64,000 nt of DNA from Gemmatimonas sp. (lineage in GTDB: Bacteria; Gemmatimonadota; Gemmatimonadetes; Gemmatimonadales; Gemmatimonadaceae), in NCBI GenBank assembly GCA_011390805.1, contig JAABRT010000004.1, positions 32,718 through 96,717 on the forward strand. The letters run 5' to 3'. The translations under genes were made by a program, and so were the position numbers. Positions 33,730-44,049 of the stretch are shown piece by piece. Positions within the stretch are counted from its first letter, which is position 1, and each line of letters starts with the position of its first letter. The notes beneath the pieces were generated by a model. That model saw only the letters and a program-made list of their open reading frames with translations, was not told where the DNA came from and ran no database searches.

Positions 33730-34689
33730 ATGTCCGACACCGATACGCTCCGCGCAGGTATTGCCCAGATCGCGCCCGTATGGCTTGATCGAGAGGCGAC
33801 AATCACCAAGGTCACTGACTGGATTGAGGGCGCCGCCAACGACGGCTGTGATCTTGTCGCCTTTGGCGAAGCCCTCATTCCCGGCTATCCGTTCTGGCTG
33901 GAGCGCACTGATGGCGCGCGATTTGAATCACCGTTGCAGAAGTCGCTCTACGCGCATTATCTCGATCAGGCCGTAGATATCGGCGGCGGTGGACTGCACC
34001 GGGTGCAAGCCGCAGCGGCCGATCATGGTGTGCATGTGGTGGTTGGGTGCATTGAACGCGCGGCCGACCGCGGTGGGCACAGCGTGTATTGCAGTGCAGT
34101 ACAGATCGGACAAAACGGTCGCGTACTCAGCGTGCACCGCAAGCTCATGCCCACCTACGAAGAACGGCTGGCGTGGGCCATTGGTGACGGACACGGTCTC
34201 GTGACGCACAGTGTAGGCGCATTTACTGTCGGCGCGCTCAACTGTTGGGAAAACTGGATGCCGCTGCCGCGCGCGGCACTCTACGCGCAGGGTGAAGATC
34301 TGCATATCGCCCTCTGGCCCGGCAATGTGCGCAATACCACCGACATTACACGTTTCATGGCGCGTGAAGGGCGTTCCTACGTGCTCTCGGCGTGCGCACT
34401 GCTGCGACGCGAGGATATTGGCGATGAGGTACCGCATGCGGCCGCCATCATTGAGGGCAGCGAGGCGCAGCTGGCCAACGGTGGATCGTGCATCGCGGCG
34501 CCGGATGGCGGCTGGTTGGTAGAGCCCGTAGCCGACGCGGAATGCCTGATTGCCGTGACACTGCACCATGGACTGGTGCGCCGTGAACGCCAGACGTTTG
34601 ATCCGGCGGGCCATTACTCACGTCCCGATGTGACACGACTTGTTGTAGACCGGCGTCGCCAAAGTACTGCTGAGTTTATTGATGAGTAA
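33730..34689 (+). CDS. Nitrilase (carbon-nitrogen hydrolase)
   Basis: Encodes 319 residues. The catalytic triad of the nitrilase superfamily is present: E47 in FGEALIPGYP, K138 in HRKLMPTYEERL and C172 in LNCWENWMPLPR; the CWEN form is that of true nitrilases rather than amidases. It would turn a nitrile into the acid and ammonia in the cytoplasm; the natural substrate cannot be told. The ATG at 33730 follows the family start. It overlaps the PstS-like gene by 8 bases, an unusual pairing. Confidence 0.9.
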   Translation: MSDTDTLRAGIAQIAPVWLDREATITKVTDWIEGAANDGCDLVAFGEALIPGYPFWLERTDGARFESPLQKSLYAHYLDQAVDIGGGGLHRVQAAAADHGVHVVVGCIERAADRGGHSVYCSAVQIGQNGRVLSVHRKLMPTYEERLAWAIGDGHGLVTHSVGAFTVGALNCWENWMPLPRAALYAQGEDLHIALWPGNVRNTTDITRFMAREGRSYVLSACALLRREDIGDEVPHAAAIIEGSEAQLANGGSCIAAPDGGWLVEPVADAECLIAVTLHHGLVRRERQTFDPAGHYSRPDVTRLVVDRRRQSTAEFIDE

Positions 34690-35569
34690 ACAGACTGACC
34701 ATCGACGGCGCCTGCGTGCTGCCGCGTCTCTGGCCGCATTGACGCTGCTTTGCTCGGCGTGCACCGGTGCTGCCTCTGATGAGAGGTCTGAAGGTGCGCC
34801 TGACAATGCATTGCCAACTGTGCACGTTGACGGATCGAATGGGGTCATGCCGCTTATGCGTGCGCTGGCCGATGCGTACACCGCCGAGTTCCCCACAGCG
34901 CGCGTGACATTCGGCAGCGGACTCGGTTCGCGTACTCGACTCGATTCATTGCGTGCTGGTGTGATGGATATCGCCATTGCCAGTCATGGCCTGGACACTG
35001 CACAGCTGCGTGCTGAAGGGTTGCAGGTGCATCGCATTGCGCAGACACCGGTGGTGATTGGTGTGCACTCGGAGTCTGTGTCACTGGCCGGCCTGGCTGC
35101 AGCGCAGCTGTGCGACGTGCTCGCTGGACGTGTAACGTCGTGGCGACAGCTCGGCGATGGACGTGACCTGCCGATACAGGTGGTAGTGCGACCGGAGAGC
35201 GAAGTGGATATGGAAGTGCTGCGTGATCGTGTGCCCTGTGCGCAGTCGCTGGTGATGACACCAAACGCCAGCGTTGTTGAGGAAACCAACGACATGGCAC
35301 TGGCACTCGTGAATACAGTCGGTGCCATCGGCGTAACCACGGCCACGGTCACCGAGCAAAGCGAAGGCGCGATACGTGCGCTCTCACTCGATGGTGTACT
35401 ACCGACTCCGGGAGCAGTGCAGCAGGGCACGTACGCGCTCATGCGCTCGTCGTATCTGGTGATCAGGCCGGATGCCCATGCAGGCGTGACAGCCTTTCTG
35501 GACTTCATTGCGTCGCCGTCAGGAGCGCGTGTGCTCGAGGAAAACGGGGCCAGTGCGACGGCGCGTTAG
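34682..35569 (+). CDS. PstS-like periplasmic binding lipoprotein
   Basis: Encodes 295 residues. A lipobox (LLCSAC) near residue 26 follows a basic start. The mature part is a PBP_like_2 domain as in phosphate-binding PstS: VHVDGSNGVMPLMRALADAY, RVTFGSGLGSRTRLDSLRAGVMDIAIAS (positions about 45-105), QTPVVIGVH and SGARVLEENG. No pstCAB genes are nearby, so a solitary sensor or a binding protein for another anion is possible. The ATG at 34682 lies within the end of the nitrilase gene. The stop overlaps the convergent gene. Confidence 0.8.
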   Translation: MSKQTDHRRRLRAAASLAALTLLCSACTGAASDERSEGAPDNALPTVHVDGSNGVMPLMRALADAYTAEFPTARVTFGSGLGSRTRLDSLRAGVMDIAIASHGLDTAQLRAEGLQVHRIAQTPVVIGVHSESVSLAGLAAAQLCDVLAGRVTSWRQLGDGRDLPIQVVVRPESEVDMEVLRDRVPCAQSLVMTPNASVVEETNDMALALVNTVGAIGVTTATVTEQSEGAIRALSLDGVLPTPGAVQQGTYALMRSSYLVIRPDAHAGVTAFLDFIASPSGARVLEENGASATAR

Positions 35570-36054
35570 GGTTTGAGATTGGTCACCAGCAGAATGCCTG
35601 ATACACGACTCTGCGCCGGTGTGAATCGCGTAAACGCCAGCTCAGTCTCGCGATCAGACCACGTCCATGTTTCACGAATGCCTTCGGGGATGGGCAGGTT
35701 GGCATACCTGGGCGAGCGCCCGTGGTTGCGATACAGACTGCCCAACAGGATGTCGATGTTCTGCTGCTCCCCAAACAAAAAACCAATGCGACGCACAACG
35801 CCGCCGGGATCGAGCAATGCCATGGCGCCGTCGGAACCTTCAAACGTGCCGGGCGGAAACCGAACGATCGTGTCGCCGGGGTAGGCGATGTAGCGCGTAA
35901 GTGTTCCAAGTGGTCGGCCGAGTTGTACGGTGTCGCTGTCTACCACAAGCACGCGACGCAACGGCAAGGGAGTCTCTTCCTGCGCGTGCACTGACTGCGC
36001 GGCAAACGTTACCGCAAGCAACAACGCACACGGCCACGTGAGTAAGCGCATCAT
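35566..36054 (-). CDS. Small secreted protein of unknown function
   Basis: Encodes 162 residues with a signal peptide (cleavage near SVHAQ, residue 25). The remainder is a beta-rich domain (RRVLVVDSDTVQLGRP, GTLTRYIAYPGDTIVRF, positions about 33-65) without a recognised family. The start codon forms an ATGA overlap with the stop of the serine hydrolase gene, so it is the last gene of the hut transcript if that runs through. Its stop overlaps that of the PstS-like gene. Confidence 0.65.
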   Translation of the reverse strand: MMRLLTWPCALLLAVTFAAQSVHAQEETPLPLRRVLVVDSDTVQLGRPLGTLTRYIAYPGDTIVRFPPGTFEGSDGAMALLDPGGVVRRIGFLFGEQQNIDILLGSLYRNHGRSPRYANLPIPEGIRETWTWSDRETELAFTRFTPAQSRVSGILLVTNLKP

Positions 36055-37769
36055 GGAACGGCTGACAGGTCCATCGCGCGTTCCGCCAGTGCATGCGCAA
36101 TCGCTGACAGACTGCGTCCAATCGCCCGGCCATCGCTGGTGTTGGCTTGCACCGCGACGGCAAACTGTGAGTCCGCGTAATAACGCATTTCCGTGAGATA
36201 CCCTGGAAAGAAGCCGCTGTGTCCATAGGCCACACCACGCGGCGAGTCACGAACGATCACCCCTAAACCATACCTGGCGCCGGGCCCCAGTCCGCGAGCC
36301 GGTACGGCGTTGAGCGCCTCAGCCAGCGCACCTGGCGCGAACAACTGCCCCTGATACCATTGCTGCGCCCAGCGCGCGAGATCTTCGGGTGTACTCGCGT
36401 ATCCACCACCAGCCCATTCAAAGCGCGGGTTCACTTTCAGCGCGCCATTCACAAGCATCGCGCCCTGAAGGCCAAGCGGGTCATTCGCTCCCACGTATCC
36501 GTTGGCGAGCAAGGGAAGCTGTGTGCTGACAGAGGGTACCGTTCCGCGCAATCGAAGCGGCGTGATGAACTGCCGCTGAATCGCATCGTATGCGGTGCCG
36601 CCGATAATGCGTTCCATGATGAGCGCGAGTACGAGATAGTTAGTGTCAGAATATTCCCAACTCGTACCGGCCACGAAGGGCGCGCTGTCGCCAAGTATGT
36701 ACGACAGTTGGTCTGCCACCTTCCATTCCCGCAGTGGGTCGGCCACCAGGTCGCGCGCGAACTCGGGCTGGAACTCATAGCGTACAAGACCACTGGTGTG
36801 TTGCATGAGTTGCCGAACCGTGATGTCTACGCCGTTTGGCAGTTGCGCAAACCACGGTTCATCGCTCAACCACCGCGATATTTTTTGATCGAGCGGAAGC
36901 CGACCTTTCGCCACAAGATCAAGTGCCAGTGCCGCAAAAAACGTCTTGCCCACACTGCCGGCCAACAGTCGGTGCGTAGGTGTGAGCGGCACCATGCCAA
37001 CCGAATCGGCAATGCCGCTCACCACCGTGATCACGCGGCCATCGGGCAGTGCAACCGCAGCCGACAGCCCCGGTGCACGGCCAAGTACACGCAGAGAATC
37101 CAGCAACTGCGAGAGCGACTGCCGAATGGCAACCGCGCGGGTGAGCTGGCCCGCAGTGCGGCTAATCCCTCGCGCATCGGGAGCACCAACGGGTGTGGTG
37201 CATTCAATGCGAGCAAAGCGCAGTTCGGTTACCTGTGCTGCGCTACTGCCATTCCACACCCGGGCCAGAAACGAGTCTTCACTGGTCCGGCGATAAACAA
37301 TGTGTTGCGGAAAGTCGTGAGCTGGATCGGAAAAGTAGAGCGAGTCGCTACCCCATGAGACAAGCGGAAATGCGTGCACATTCTGACCATTGGGTGCGGC
37401 AACAAGCGACACAACCCCTGCGCCTGCGCCTGCGCCTGCACTGGTATTGGCTCCGATGCGAAGGAACTCCCAACCCCGCAATGTGTCGCCGCGTGCATTA
37501 CCGCGTGCATCGCCTCGAAACGACGCCGCGGCACCATCCAGGCCTTGTGGTGTGGGTTGCCACGATTCGTACACGACTCCACCGGCACTGCGTCGCTGCC
37601 AACAACCTTCAAGCAACGTGATCGCCTGTGCCTGTACCCCTGCAGCAGTGGAAACGTCGGTCGTACGGACAGGCGCCGATTGGGCATGCAGCCGCGACGT
37701 GCTTACGCTGGATGCGGCCAACCCCAAGCCGCACAGGATGATGGAAGCAACGATGGGAGGCAGGCGCAT
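36051..37769 (-). CDS. DUF6265 plus beta-lactamase-fold serine hydrolase
   Basis: Encodes 572 residues after a signal peptide (about residues 1-30). Residues about 50-190 match DUF6265 (LLEGCWQ, ESWQP, SDPAHDFPQHIVYRR). The rest is a class C beta-lactamase/D-peptidase fold: SxxK S272-VGK275, YSDTNY and YGHSGFFPG in place of the usual KTG box. Such enzymes cleave esters or D-peptides. A GCCTGC-type hexamer repeat in the coding strand gives a Gly-Ala run (SAGAGAGAG). It begins 14 bases after hutG stops, so it probably sits in the hut transcript, although no catalytic link is known. Confidence 0.8.
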   Translation of the reverse strand: MRLPPIVASIILCGLGLAASSVSTSRLHAQSAPVRTTDVSTAAGVQAQAITLLEGCWQRRSAGGVVYESWQPTPQGLDGAAASFRGDARGNARGDTLRGWEFLRIGANTSAGAGAGAGVVSLVAAPNGQNVHAFPLVSWGSDSLYFSDPAHDFPQHIVYRRTSEDSFLARVWNGSSAAQVTELRFARIECTTPVGAPDARGISRTAGQLTRAVAIRQSLSQLLDSLRVLGRAPGLSAAVALPDGRVITVVSGIADSVGMVPLTPTHRLLAGSVGKTFFAALALDLVAKGRLPLDQKISRWLSDEPWFAQLPNGVDITVRQLMQHTSGLVRYEFQPEFARDLVADPLREWKVADQLSYILGDSAPFVAGTSWEYSDTNYLVLALIMERIIGGTAYDAIQRQFITPLRLRGTVPSVSTQLPLLANGYVGANDPLGLQGAMLVNGALKVNPRFEWAGGGYASTPEDLARWAQQWYQGQLFAPGALAEALNAVPARGLGPGARYGLGVIVRDSPRGVAYGHSGFFPGYLTEMRYYADSQFAVAVQANTSDGRAIGRSLSAIAHALAERAMDLSAVP

Positions 37770-37783
37770 AAGGTGTTGTGATG

Positions 37784-38659
37784 TCAGGGTGCGGGAGAAA
37801 TACCCCGGATTGCCCGAATGATACGCGCTGCCAGTCGAGCCGCGATACGAGCAGTTTGACCGTCCCGGTCCAGCGACGGATTCAGCTCGGCGATGTCCAC
37901 TGCACACAGCGCGGGAGCGGTCAGGGTAACGTCAAGCAGCTGCTGCAGCGAACCCAGTGGCAGTCCCAGCGCGGCCGGTGCCGATACGCCGGGCGCGTCG
38001 GCGCCGGGCAGCACATCAAGGCACACACTCACGTATAGCGCGTCGTGTTCCTGATCGAAGCGTTGCACCTGCTCCTGTAACGCTGCACTGGCGGCCATAA
38101 CGCCGTCACTGGTTTGCAAGCATTCGTCGGTCCACCAGTGCGCATTCATTGCGCGCGCGTACGCGAACAGTTCCTGCGCGTTGGAGAACTCACTCAATCC
38201 GACTACATGGTACACAAACTCCACGTTGTGAGCGGTACACCACTCGTGCATCTGTCGAAACGAAGTGCCGGAGGTTGAGTGCGAGGCAAGCCGCACATCA
38301 AAGTGCGCATCAAAGTTGATAACCAGAAGGCGACGCAGCGCCGGTCGTGCCGATACCAGTCCTTGAAAGGTGGCCCATGCGATTTCATGGCCACCGCCTA
38401 TGCCAAGCGGCAGGATGTGCGCGCGCAGTGCATCGGCCACACGCAAGGCGTGCTGCTGCTGTGCCTGCTCGAGATCAACACCATTGGCAACGGTATCGCC
38501 ACCGTCAGACACCGGGTGTGCCTGTAAAAACGGAATGCGAGCCATGGCTTCGCGCACCACACGCGGGCCGTCACGCGCTCCGACCCGTCCGTTGTTGCGG
38601 CGCACACCCTCATCGACGGCAAAGCCAAGCAGTGTGACGTTCCGCGGGCGATGCGTCAT
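37784..38659 (-). CDS. hutG: Formimidoylglutamase HutG
   Basis: Encodes 291 residues of the arginase/agmatinase fold. Manganese ligands are visible in LGIGGGHE, INFDAHFDVR and the later SVCLDVLPGADAPG. The enzyme turns N-formimidoyl-L-glutamate into glutamate and formamide, the last step of one histidine route. The context with hutI, hutH and hutU supports HutG over arginase. ATGA overlap with hutI. Confidence 0.9.
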   Translation of the reverse strand: MTHRPRNVTLLGFAVDEGVRRNNGRVGARDGPRVVREAMARIPFLQAHPVSDGGDTVANGVDLEQAQQQHALRVADALRAHILPLGIGGGHEIAWATFQGLVSARPALRRLLVINFDAHFDVRLASHSTSGTSFRQMHEWCTAHNVEFVYHVVGLSEFSNAQELFAYARAMNAHWWTDECLQTSDGVMAASAALQEQVQRFDQEHDALYVSVCLDVLPGADAPGVSAPAALGLPLGSLQQLLDVTLTAPALCAVDIAELNPSLDRDGQTARIAARLAARIIRAIRGISPAP

Positions 38660-39888
38660 GAGCGTTCCGTGCCACCCACTATCACGCGTTGTGCACGTAC
38701 ACCACTCATCCAGTAGGCCAGCTCATTGGGATGATCGAGATCCCAGGCTGCGAAGTCGGCACGCTGACCGGCCACCAGTCGTCCGCGATCGTGCATGCCG
38801 AGTGCCCGTGCTGCGTGTACCGTGATCGCCTGCACCGCTTCGAGCGGCTTGAGCCCGAACAACGTGCAGGCCATGTTGGCTGCCAGCAGCAGTGAGAGCC
38901 CCGGTGATGACCCGGGATTGTGATCGGTAGCCACGGCAATCGGCACACCGGCTCGGCGCAGCGCGCTTACAGGTGGCATCTGCGATTCGCGCAAGAAGTA
39001 GTACGCAGTAGGAATCAGGACGGCCACGCTGCCCGACGCTTTCATGGCGGCGATGCCGTTGTCGTCGAGGTACTCGAGATGATCACACGAGAGTGCGTCA
39101 AACGATGCAGCCAACGCCGCGCCACCGCTGCCCACACGCTGTTCGGCGTGCAGCTTGACAGGCAGTCCATGTGCACGCGCGGCTTCGAACACACGTTGCA
39201 CCTGTGATGCGGTGAAAGCGGTCGTGTCGCAGAAGGCGTCTACAGCGTCAACCAGTCCTTCGGCAGCCAATGCCGGGATCCAATCGCAAACCGCTGCGAT
39301 GTATTCATCGGCGCGACCGTCAAACTCGGTTGGCACTGCATGCGCACCCAGAAACGTGGTGCGCACGCTCACCGGCAGTGACTCGCCCAGCCTTCGTGCC
39401 ACCCGAAGGCAGCGCGCTTCGTCGGCCAGTGAGAGACCATATCCCGACTTGATTTCCAGCGTGGTCACACCTTCTCGCATGAGCACGCACGCGCATTGCA
39501 TGGCGCGTTCAAACAGTAGTTGTTCGGACGATGCGCGGGTTGCAGCAACGGTAGATCGAATACCGCCGCCAGCGCGTGATATGCTCTCATACGTCGCACC
39601 CTGCAGGCGCAGCTCAAACTCATCCGACCGATGTCCGCCGTAGACCAGATGTGTGTGGCAGTCGATGAGTCCGGGTGTCACCAGCAGGCCACCGAGATCG
39701 TGGCTTTCATCAATATCCTGCGTCATGGCATCGGGCAGATCTTTATGACGACCCACCCACACAATGCGCGCGCCATCAGTGATGAGTGCACCATCGTCGA
39801 TCATGCCCCAACCTTTGCCTTCGAGCGTGGCCAGGCGGGTGTTATGCCACAGCATGTGCGAACTGTTCGGAGTCACGGTTCCGTCCAT
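38656..39888 (-). CDS. hutI: Imidazolonepropionase HutI
   Basis: Encodes 410 residues of the amidohydrolase superfamily. Metal and substrate residues are in [10 protein letters not shown], the KLHAEQ histidine, the SCDHLEYL histidine and [11 protein letters not shown]. It hydrolyses 4-imidazolone-5-propionate to formimidoylglutamate. Its start at 39888 overlaps hutH by 16 bases; an ATG at 39855 opens in [12 protein letters not shown], closer to the family start, so the first 11 residues are uncertain. Confidence 0.93.
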   Translation of the reverse strand: MDGTVTPNSSHMLWHNTRLATLEGKGWGMIDDGALITDGARIVWVGRHKDLPDAMTQDIDESHDLGGLLVTPGLIDCHTHLVYGGHRSDEFELRLQGATYESISRAGGGIRSTVAATRASSEQLLFERAMQCACVLMREGVTTLEIKSGYGLSLADEARCLRVARRLGESLPVSVRTTFLGAHAVPTEFDGRADEYIAAVCDWIPALAAEGLVDAVDAFCDTTAFTASQVQRVFEAARAHGLPVKLHAEQRVGSGGAALAASFDALSCDHLEYLDDNGIAAMKASGSVAVLIPTAYYFLRESQMPPVSALRRAGVPIAVATDHNPGSSPGLSLLLAANMACTLFGLKPLEAVQAITVHAARALGMHDRGRLVAGQRADFAAWDLDHPNELAYWMSGVRAQRVIVGGTERS

Positions 39889-41405
39889 AACTTCGAGAGA
39901 ATATCAGCGCAGGCTTCCGTCGCCTGTCCGTTCACTACCAAACCAACGGCCGCCTCGATATCAGCTGCGAAGTAACGGTCGTCGGTATAAAACGGAACAG
40001 ATTGGCGAAGCGCTGACAGCGCTGGTGCAAGCGCCGGTGCGGTGGTCAGTGGTGCGTGAAGGTCGATGCCCTGCGCCGCCGCCAGCCATTCGATGCCCAG
40101 AATGGTGGCGGAGTGGCTGATCATGTCAGTAAGCCGGCGGGCGGCAAAGGTCGCCATGCTGACATGATCTTCCTGGTTGGCCGATGTGGGCAGGCTGTCC
40201 ACGCTGGCCGGATGCGCCAGCGATTTGTTCTCGCTGGCCAGCGATGCAGCCGTCACATGGGCGATCATGAAACCCGAGTTGAGCCCGGCATTGTGCACCA
40301 GAAAGGGCGGCAATCCGGACAGCGCACTGTCAATGAGCAGGGCAATGCGCCGCTCCGAGAGCGCACCTGTTTCGGCAATCACGAGTGCGAGCGTATCGGC
40401 TGCCAGCGCCACGGGTTCCGCGTGAAAGTTGCCGCCCGACAGCACTTCGTTGGTGTCAGCAAACACCAGCGGATTATCGGTTACTGCATTGGCTTCACGC
40501 AGCAGGGTGCGTGAGGCGTGTAACAGAAGATCGCGGCAGGCACCCATCACCTGTGGTTGGCAGCGCAAACTGTAGGGATCCTGCACACGATCATCGTGCA
40601 GCAGATGCGATTCACGGATGCGGCTATCCTTGAGCAGTGCACGCATCACGGCTGCACACGCGATCTGACCCGGTTGATTGCGCAGCGCGTGAATGCGTGC
40701 GTCAAAGGGTGTGTCGCTGCCGCGTGCTGCATCAACCGACATGGCACCGATCACCATCGCGGCTTCAATCAGACGCTCGGCCATGAACAGGCCATGCAAG
40801 GCGAGCGCAGTGGACACCTGCGTGCCGTTAATGAGTGCGAGCCCTTCTTTGGCACCCAGACGAATGGCCTCAATACCCGCCGTCGCCAACGCTTGGGCGG
40901 CCGGCTGCACAACGCCTGCGACGCGCACGTTGCCCTCACCCATGAGCGCCAGCGTCATGTGCGCCAGCGGTGCCAGATCGCCTGACGCACCCACCGAGCC
41001 TTTGGCGGGAATCACGGGCATGATGTTGGCGTTGTGCAGCGCCAGCAGCGCATGCACAACCTGAGGGCGCACACCCGAAAACCCGCGCGCCAGACTGGCC
41101 GCCTTCATGACCAGGATCAGCCGTACTACATGATCGGGCAGGGCGTCGCCCACACCCGCCGCATGGGACAGCACAAGATTGCGCTGCAGCGTTTCCAGCT
41201 CGTGGTTGGCAATGCGTGTTTGCGCCAGCTTGCCGAAACCCGTGTTCACGCCGTACACAGCGTTTCCCTTTGCAACAATGCGCGCGATGGCTCTGGCCGA
41301 CGCGCGCATGGCATGGTCTGCACTTGATGGCAAACTGACCGGTTGTGCAGAGCGCCATACGGTTCGCAGCTGCTCCACTGTGACTTCACCGGGTTGCAGC
41401 AGCAT
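39873..41405 (-). CDS. hutH: Histidine ammonia-lyase HutH
   Basis: Encodes 510 residues. A140-S141-G142 in [15 protein letters not shown] form the MIO prosthetic group, and [11 protein letters not shown] contains the active-site tyrosine. It converts histidine to urocanate and ammonia. The start at 41405 gives [12 protein letters not shown], the family start; codons further up overlap hutU in another frame. Separated from hutU by 14 bases. Confidence 0.95.
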   Translation of the reverse strand: MLLQPGEVTVEQLRTVWRSAQPVSLPSSADHAMRASARAIARIVAKGNAVYGVNTGFGKLAQTRIANHELETLQRNLVLSHAAGVGDALPDHVVRLILVMKAASLARGFSGVRPQVVHALLALHNANIMPVIPAKGSVGASGDLAPLAHMTLALMGEGNVRVAGVVQPAAQALATAGIEAIRLGAKEGLALINGTQVSTALALHGLFMAERLIEAAMVIGAMSVDAARGSDTPFDARIHALRNQPGQIACAAVMRALLKDSRIRESHLLHDDRVQDPYSLRCQPQVMGACRDLLLHASRTLLREANAVTDNPLVFADTNEVLSGGNFHAEPVALAADTLALVIAETGALSERRIALLIDSALSGLPPFLVHNAGLNSGFMIAHVTAASLASENKSLAHPASVDSLPTSANQEDHVSMATFAARRLTDMISHSATILGIEWLAAAQGIDLHAPLTTAPALAPALSALRQSVPFYTDDRYFAADIEAAVGLVVNGQATEACADILSKLWTEP

Positions 41406-41419
41406 CGTATGCCCGTCGC

Positions 41420-43183
41420 TCACGGCGTCACCGGCGGTGTAAACGGTAATGTTGAAGTTGTGGTGGATGCGGGCGTCGTCAGCGGCGCGACCATGGGCAG
41501 CTGAAGGCCAAAGCGCTGTGCGGTGGCAATGGCCAGCTCGTACCCCGCGTCGGCATGCCGCATCACCCCCGATGCGCAGTCGTTCACCAGCACCCGTGCC
41601 AGCCGGTCGCGCGCGGCGTCTGTACCATCGGCCACAATCACCATGCCGGCGTGCTGCGAATAGCCCATACCTACGCCTCCGCCATGATGCAGACTCACCC
41701 AACTCGCGCCGCTGGCGGTGTTCAGCATTGCGTTGAGCAACGGCCAGTCGCTGACGGCGTCGGTACCGTCACGCATTGCTTCGGTTTCGCGATTGGGGCT
41801 GGCCACCGAACCGGTGTCCAGATGATCACGTCCAATCACGATCGGTGCCTCAAGCTCACCGGTGCGCACCATCTCATTGAAGGCCAGTCCCGCGACATGT
41901 CGCTCGCCCAGGCCGAGCCAGCAGATGCGTGCGGGCAATCCTTGAAAGGCAATGCGCTCACGCGCCATCTGCAACCACCGATGCGTGTGCGTATTGTCAG
42001 GAAAGAGCTCAGCGATCTTTGCATCGGTTTTGTAGATGTCGTCGGGATTTCCCGAGAGCGCCACCCAGCGGAACGGTCCCTTGCCTTCACAGAACATGGG
42101 ACGGATATAGGCCGGTACAAAGCCCGGAATGTCAAAGGCCCGACTCACGCCGGCGTCGAGAGCGACCTGACGTATGTTGTTGCCGTAATCCACGGTCGGC
42201 ACACCCATCTGTTGGAACGCGAGCATCGCGCGCACATGCTGTGCGCAGCTGGCCGCCGCTGCCTCCTGCAGCTGAGCGTGCTGCGTGCTGTCGGTCTGTG
42301 CATTGTGCCACGCATCGACCGTCCAGCCGATGGGCAGATAGCCGTTGATCAGATCATGTGCTGATGTCTGATCAGTCACCAGGTCGGGGCGGATTGCACC
42401 GGCCTCAAGGCGACGCACGATTTCGGGCAATATCTCAGCGGCGTTTCCCAGCAGTGCAACGGAGCGCGCCTTTCCTGCGGCCGTGTGGTACGCGATGCGC
42501 TCCAGTGCGTGATCAAGATCGCGTGCCTGTTCGTCGATGTAGCGCGTGCGCATGCGGAAATCGATGCGGCTTTGCTGGCACTCCACTACCAGCGAGCACG
42601 CACCGGCCAATGATGCGGCCAATGGTTGCGCACCGCCCATGCCGCCCAGTCCGGCGGTAAGAATCCAGCGACCCGTCCAGTCGGCGTTGTAATGCTGTCG
42701 GCCGGCTTCCATGAACGTTTCGTATGTGCCTTGCACGATGCCCTGACTGCCGATGTAGATCCAGCTGCCGGCGGTCATCTGCCCGTACATGAACAGCCCC
42801 CGTCGGTCGAGTTCGTGAAAATGCTGCCACGTGGCCCAGTGCGGTACGAGATTGGAATTGGCAATCAATACGCGCGGTGCATCGGGGTGTGTGCGAAAAA
42901 TGCCGACCGGCTTCCCGGACTGGACGAGCAGCGTCTGCGTGTCGTCGAGTTCGCGCAAGGCGGCGAGCATGGCATCAAAGCTGGGCCAGTCGCGGGCGGC
43001 ACGGCCGATGCCGCCATAGACCACGAGGTGGGCCGGGTTTTCGGCCACCTCAGGATCAAGATTGTTCTGCAGCATGCGATACGCGGCTTCGGTAATCCAG
43101 TTGCGGCAGCTGCGTGTAGAGCCGCGCGGCGCGCGTACGATGCGCTCGAGGTTCACTCTGCTGGAAGGAGGACGCTCAGGCAT
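41420..43183 (-). CDS. hutU: Urocanate hydratase HutU
   Basis: Encodes 587 residues. Motifs include [17 protein letters not shown] (NAD binding), [25 protein letters not shown] and [13 protein letters not shown]. The tightly bound NAD acts as electrophile in making imidazolonepropionate. First of the four hut genes on the minus strand; the small secreted protein gene at 43227-43796 ends 43 bases upstream and may be cotranscribed. No hutC/hutP regulator is in the window. Confidence 0.95.
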   Translation of the reverse strand: MPERPPSSRVNLERIVRAPRGSTRSCRNWITEAAYRMLQNNLDPEVAENPAHLVVYGGIGRAARDWPSFDAMLAALRELDDTQTLLVQSGKPVGIFRTHPDAPRVLIANSNLVPHWATWQHFHELDRRGLFMYGQMTAGSWIYIGSQGIVQGTYETFMEAGRQHYNADWTGRWILTAGLGGMGGAQPLAASLAGACSLVVECQQSRIDFRMRTRYIDEQARDLDHALERIAYHTAAGKARSVALLGNAAEILPEIVRRLEAGAIRPDLVTDQTSAHDLINGYLPIGWTVDAWHNAQTDSTQHAQLQEAAAASCAQHVRAMLAFQQMGVPTVDYGNNIRQVALDAGVSRAFDIPGFVPAYIRPMFCEGKGPFRWVALSGNPDDIYKTDAKIAELFPDNTHTHRWLQMARERIAFQGLPARICWLGLGERHVAGLAFNEMVRTGELEAPIVIGRDHLDTGSVASPNRETEAMRDGTDAVSDWPLLNAMLNTASGASWVSLHHGGGVGMGYSQHAGMVIVADGTDAARDRLARVLVNDCASGVMRHADAGYELAIATAQRFGLQLPMVAPLTTPASTTTSTLPFTPPVTP

Positions 43184-43226
43184 GCGACGGGGAGTTTGTG
43201 GTCCAGCCAGGTGGACGTTCCAGCGA

Positions 43227-43796
43227 TCACGGCTTCGGCGTCAGTCCCAGGCGCGCGAGCACCATCTCTGCGATGCGTGTTTCGAGCAAGCCCATCGATC
43301 CGCAGATGACCGGATCGGTGGACCCTCCCGACATGTCTTCGGCCATGCCGACAACCGATGTGCTGACAACGGAACTGTCGGCGCCCTTTGCTTCGACGTA
43401 CGTCACCGATGCGATGGTAAGCCGCCAGGTATCGGCATTTTCGCCGGTCAAACCGCGACCGCAGTTAAAGAGGTTTGACATCGGCTGATCGGCCAACCGA
43501 CGGCTCACCTTGGCCCGCAGTACACCGATCTGGCCACGTGGCGGGTCAATGAGCTCCGGTGTGATTTTGAGCGCCTCGTACACGCCGTTGACGGCAAACA
43601 GGGTGCGGTCTTTCGGCGCAGCGATGGTGACGTTCGCGCGCTGAATGGTATCGAGCAGCACGGGGAGAGGAAACGCAGCCATGCGGACCACCGGTCCGTT
43701 GCCCTGTGCGGCTACCGGCTGGCTGACAACGGAGCCAACAGCGCTTATGAGCAACGCGAGTTGTGCGATTCGCCGCACGCCTGGTAGTCGGAGCAT
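43227..43796 (-). CDS. Secreted protein of unknown function
   Basis: Encodes 189 residues with a signal peptide (hydrophobic about 10-27, ending PVAAQ). The mature domain ([19 protein letters not shown], then [19 protein letters not shown] and [15 protein letters not shown]) is a mixed fold I do not recognise; two cysteines (FNCGRG and PVICGSM) could pair. GAGG lies five bases before the ATG at 43796. Divergent from the methyltransferase gene. Confidence 0.7.
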   Translation of the reverse strand: MLRLPGVRRIAQLALLISAVGSVVSQPVAAQGNGPVVRMAAFPLPVLLDTIQRANVTIAAPKDRTLFAVNGVYEALKITPELIDPPRGQIGVLRAKVSRRLADQPMSNLFNCGRGLTGENADTWRLTIASVTYVEAKGADSSVVSTSVVGMAEDMSGGSTDPVICGSMGLLETRIAEMVLARLGLTPKP

Positions 43797-44049
43797 GTGA
43801 ACCTCGAAGGTGAGCAGTGGGGCGCGCAGCGTGGTGTGATGCAGCAACAGAAACCAAAGGTTACGGCGCAATCTGATTTGGCGCCATTGTGCAGCCGTGC
43901 GTGGCAGTTGTGGTTTGACCTTGCGCTGGCCTGCTCCGGGCGCAGAATCAGGCAGCTGGTTGCACGCACGTGCTGCAGATCGTGATTTGCAGGAGTTTTT
44001 ACACTGTGCTGTGCAGCACGTTCACTTCTTTCATTCCCGATTTTCCGTG

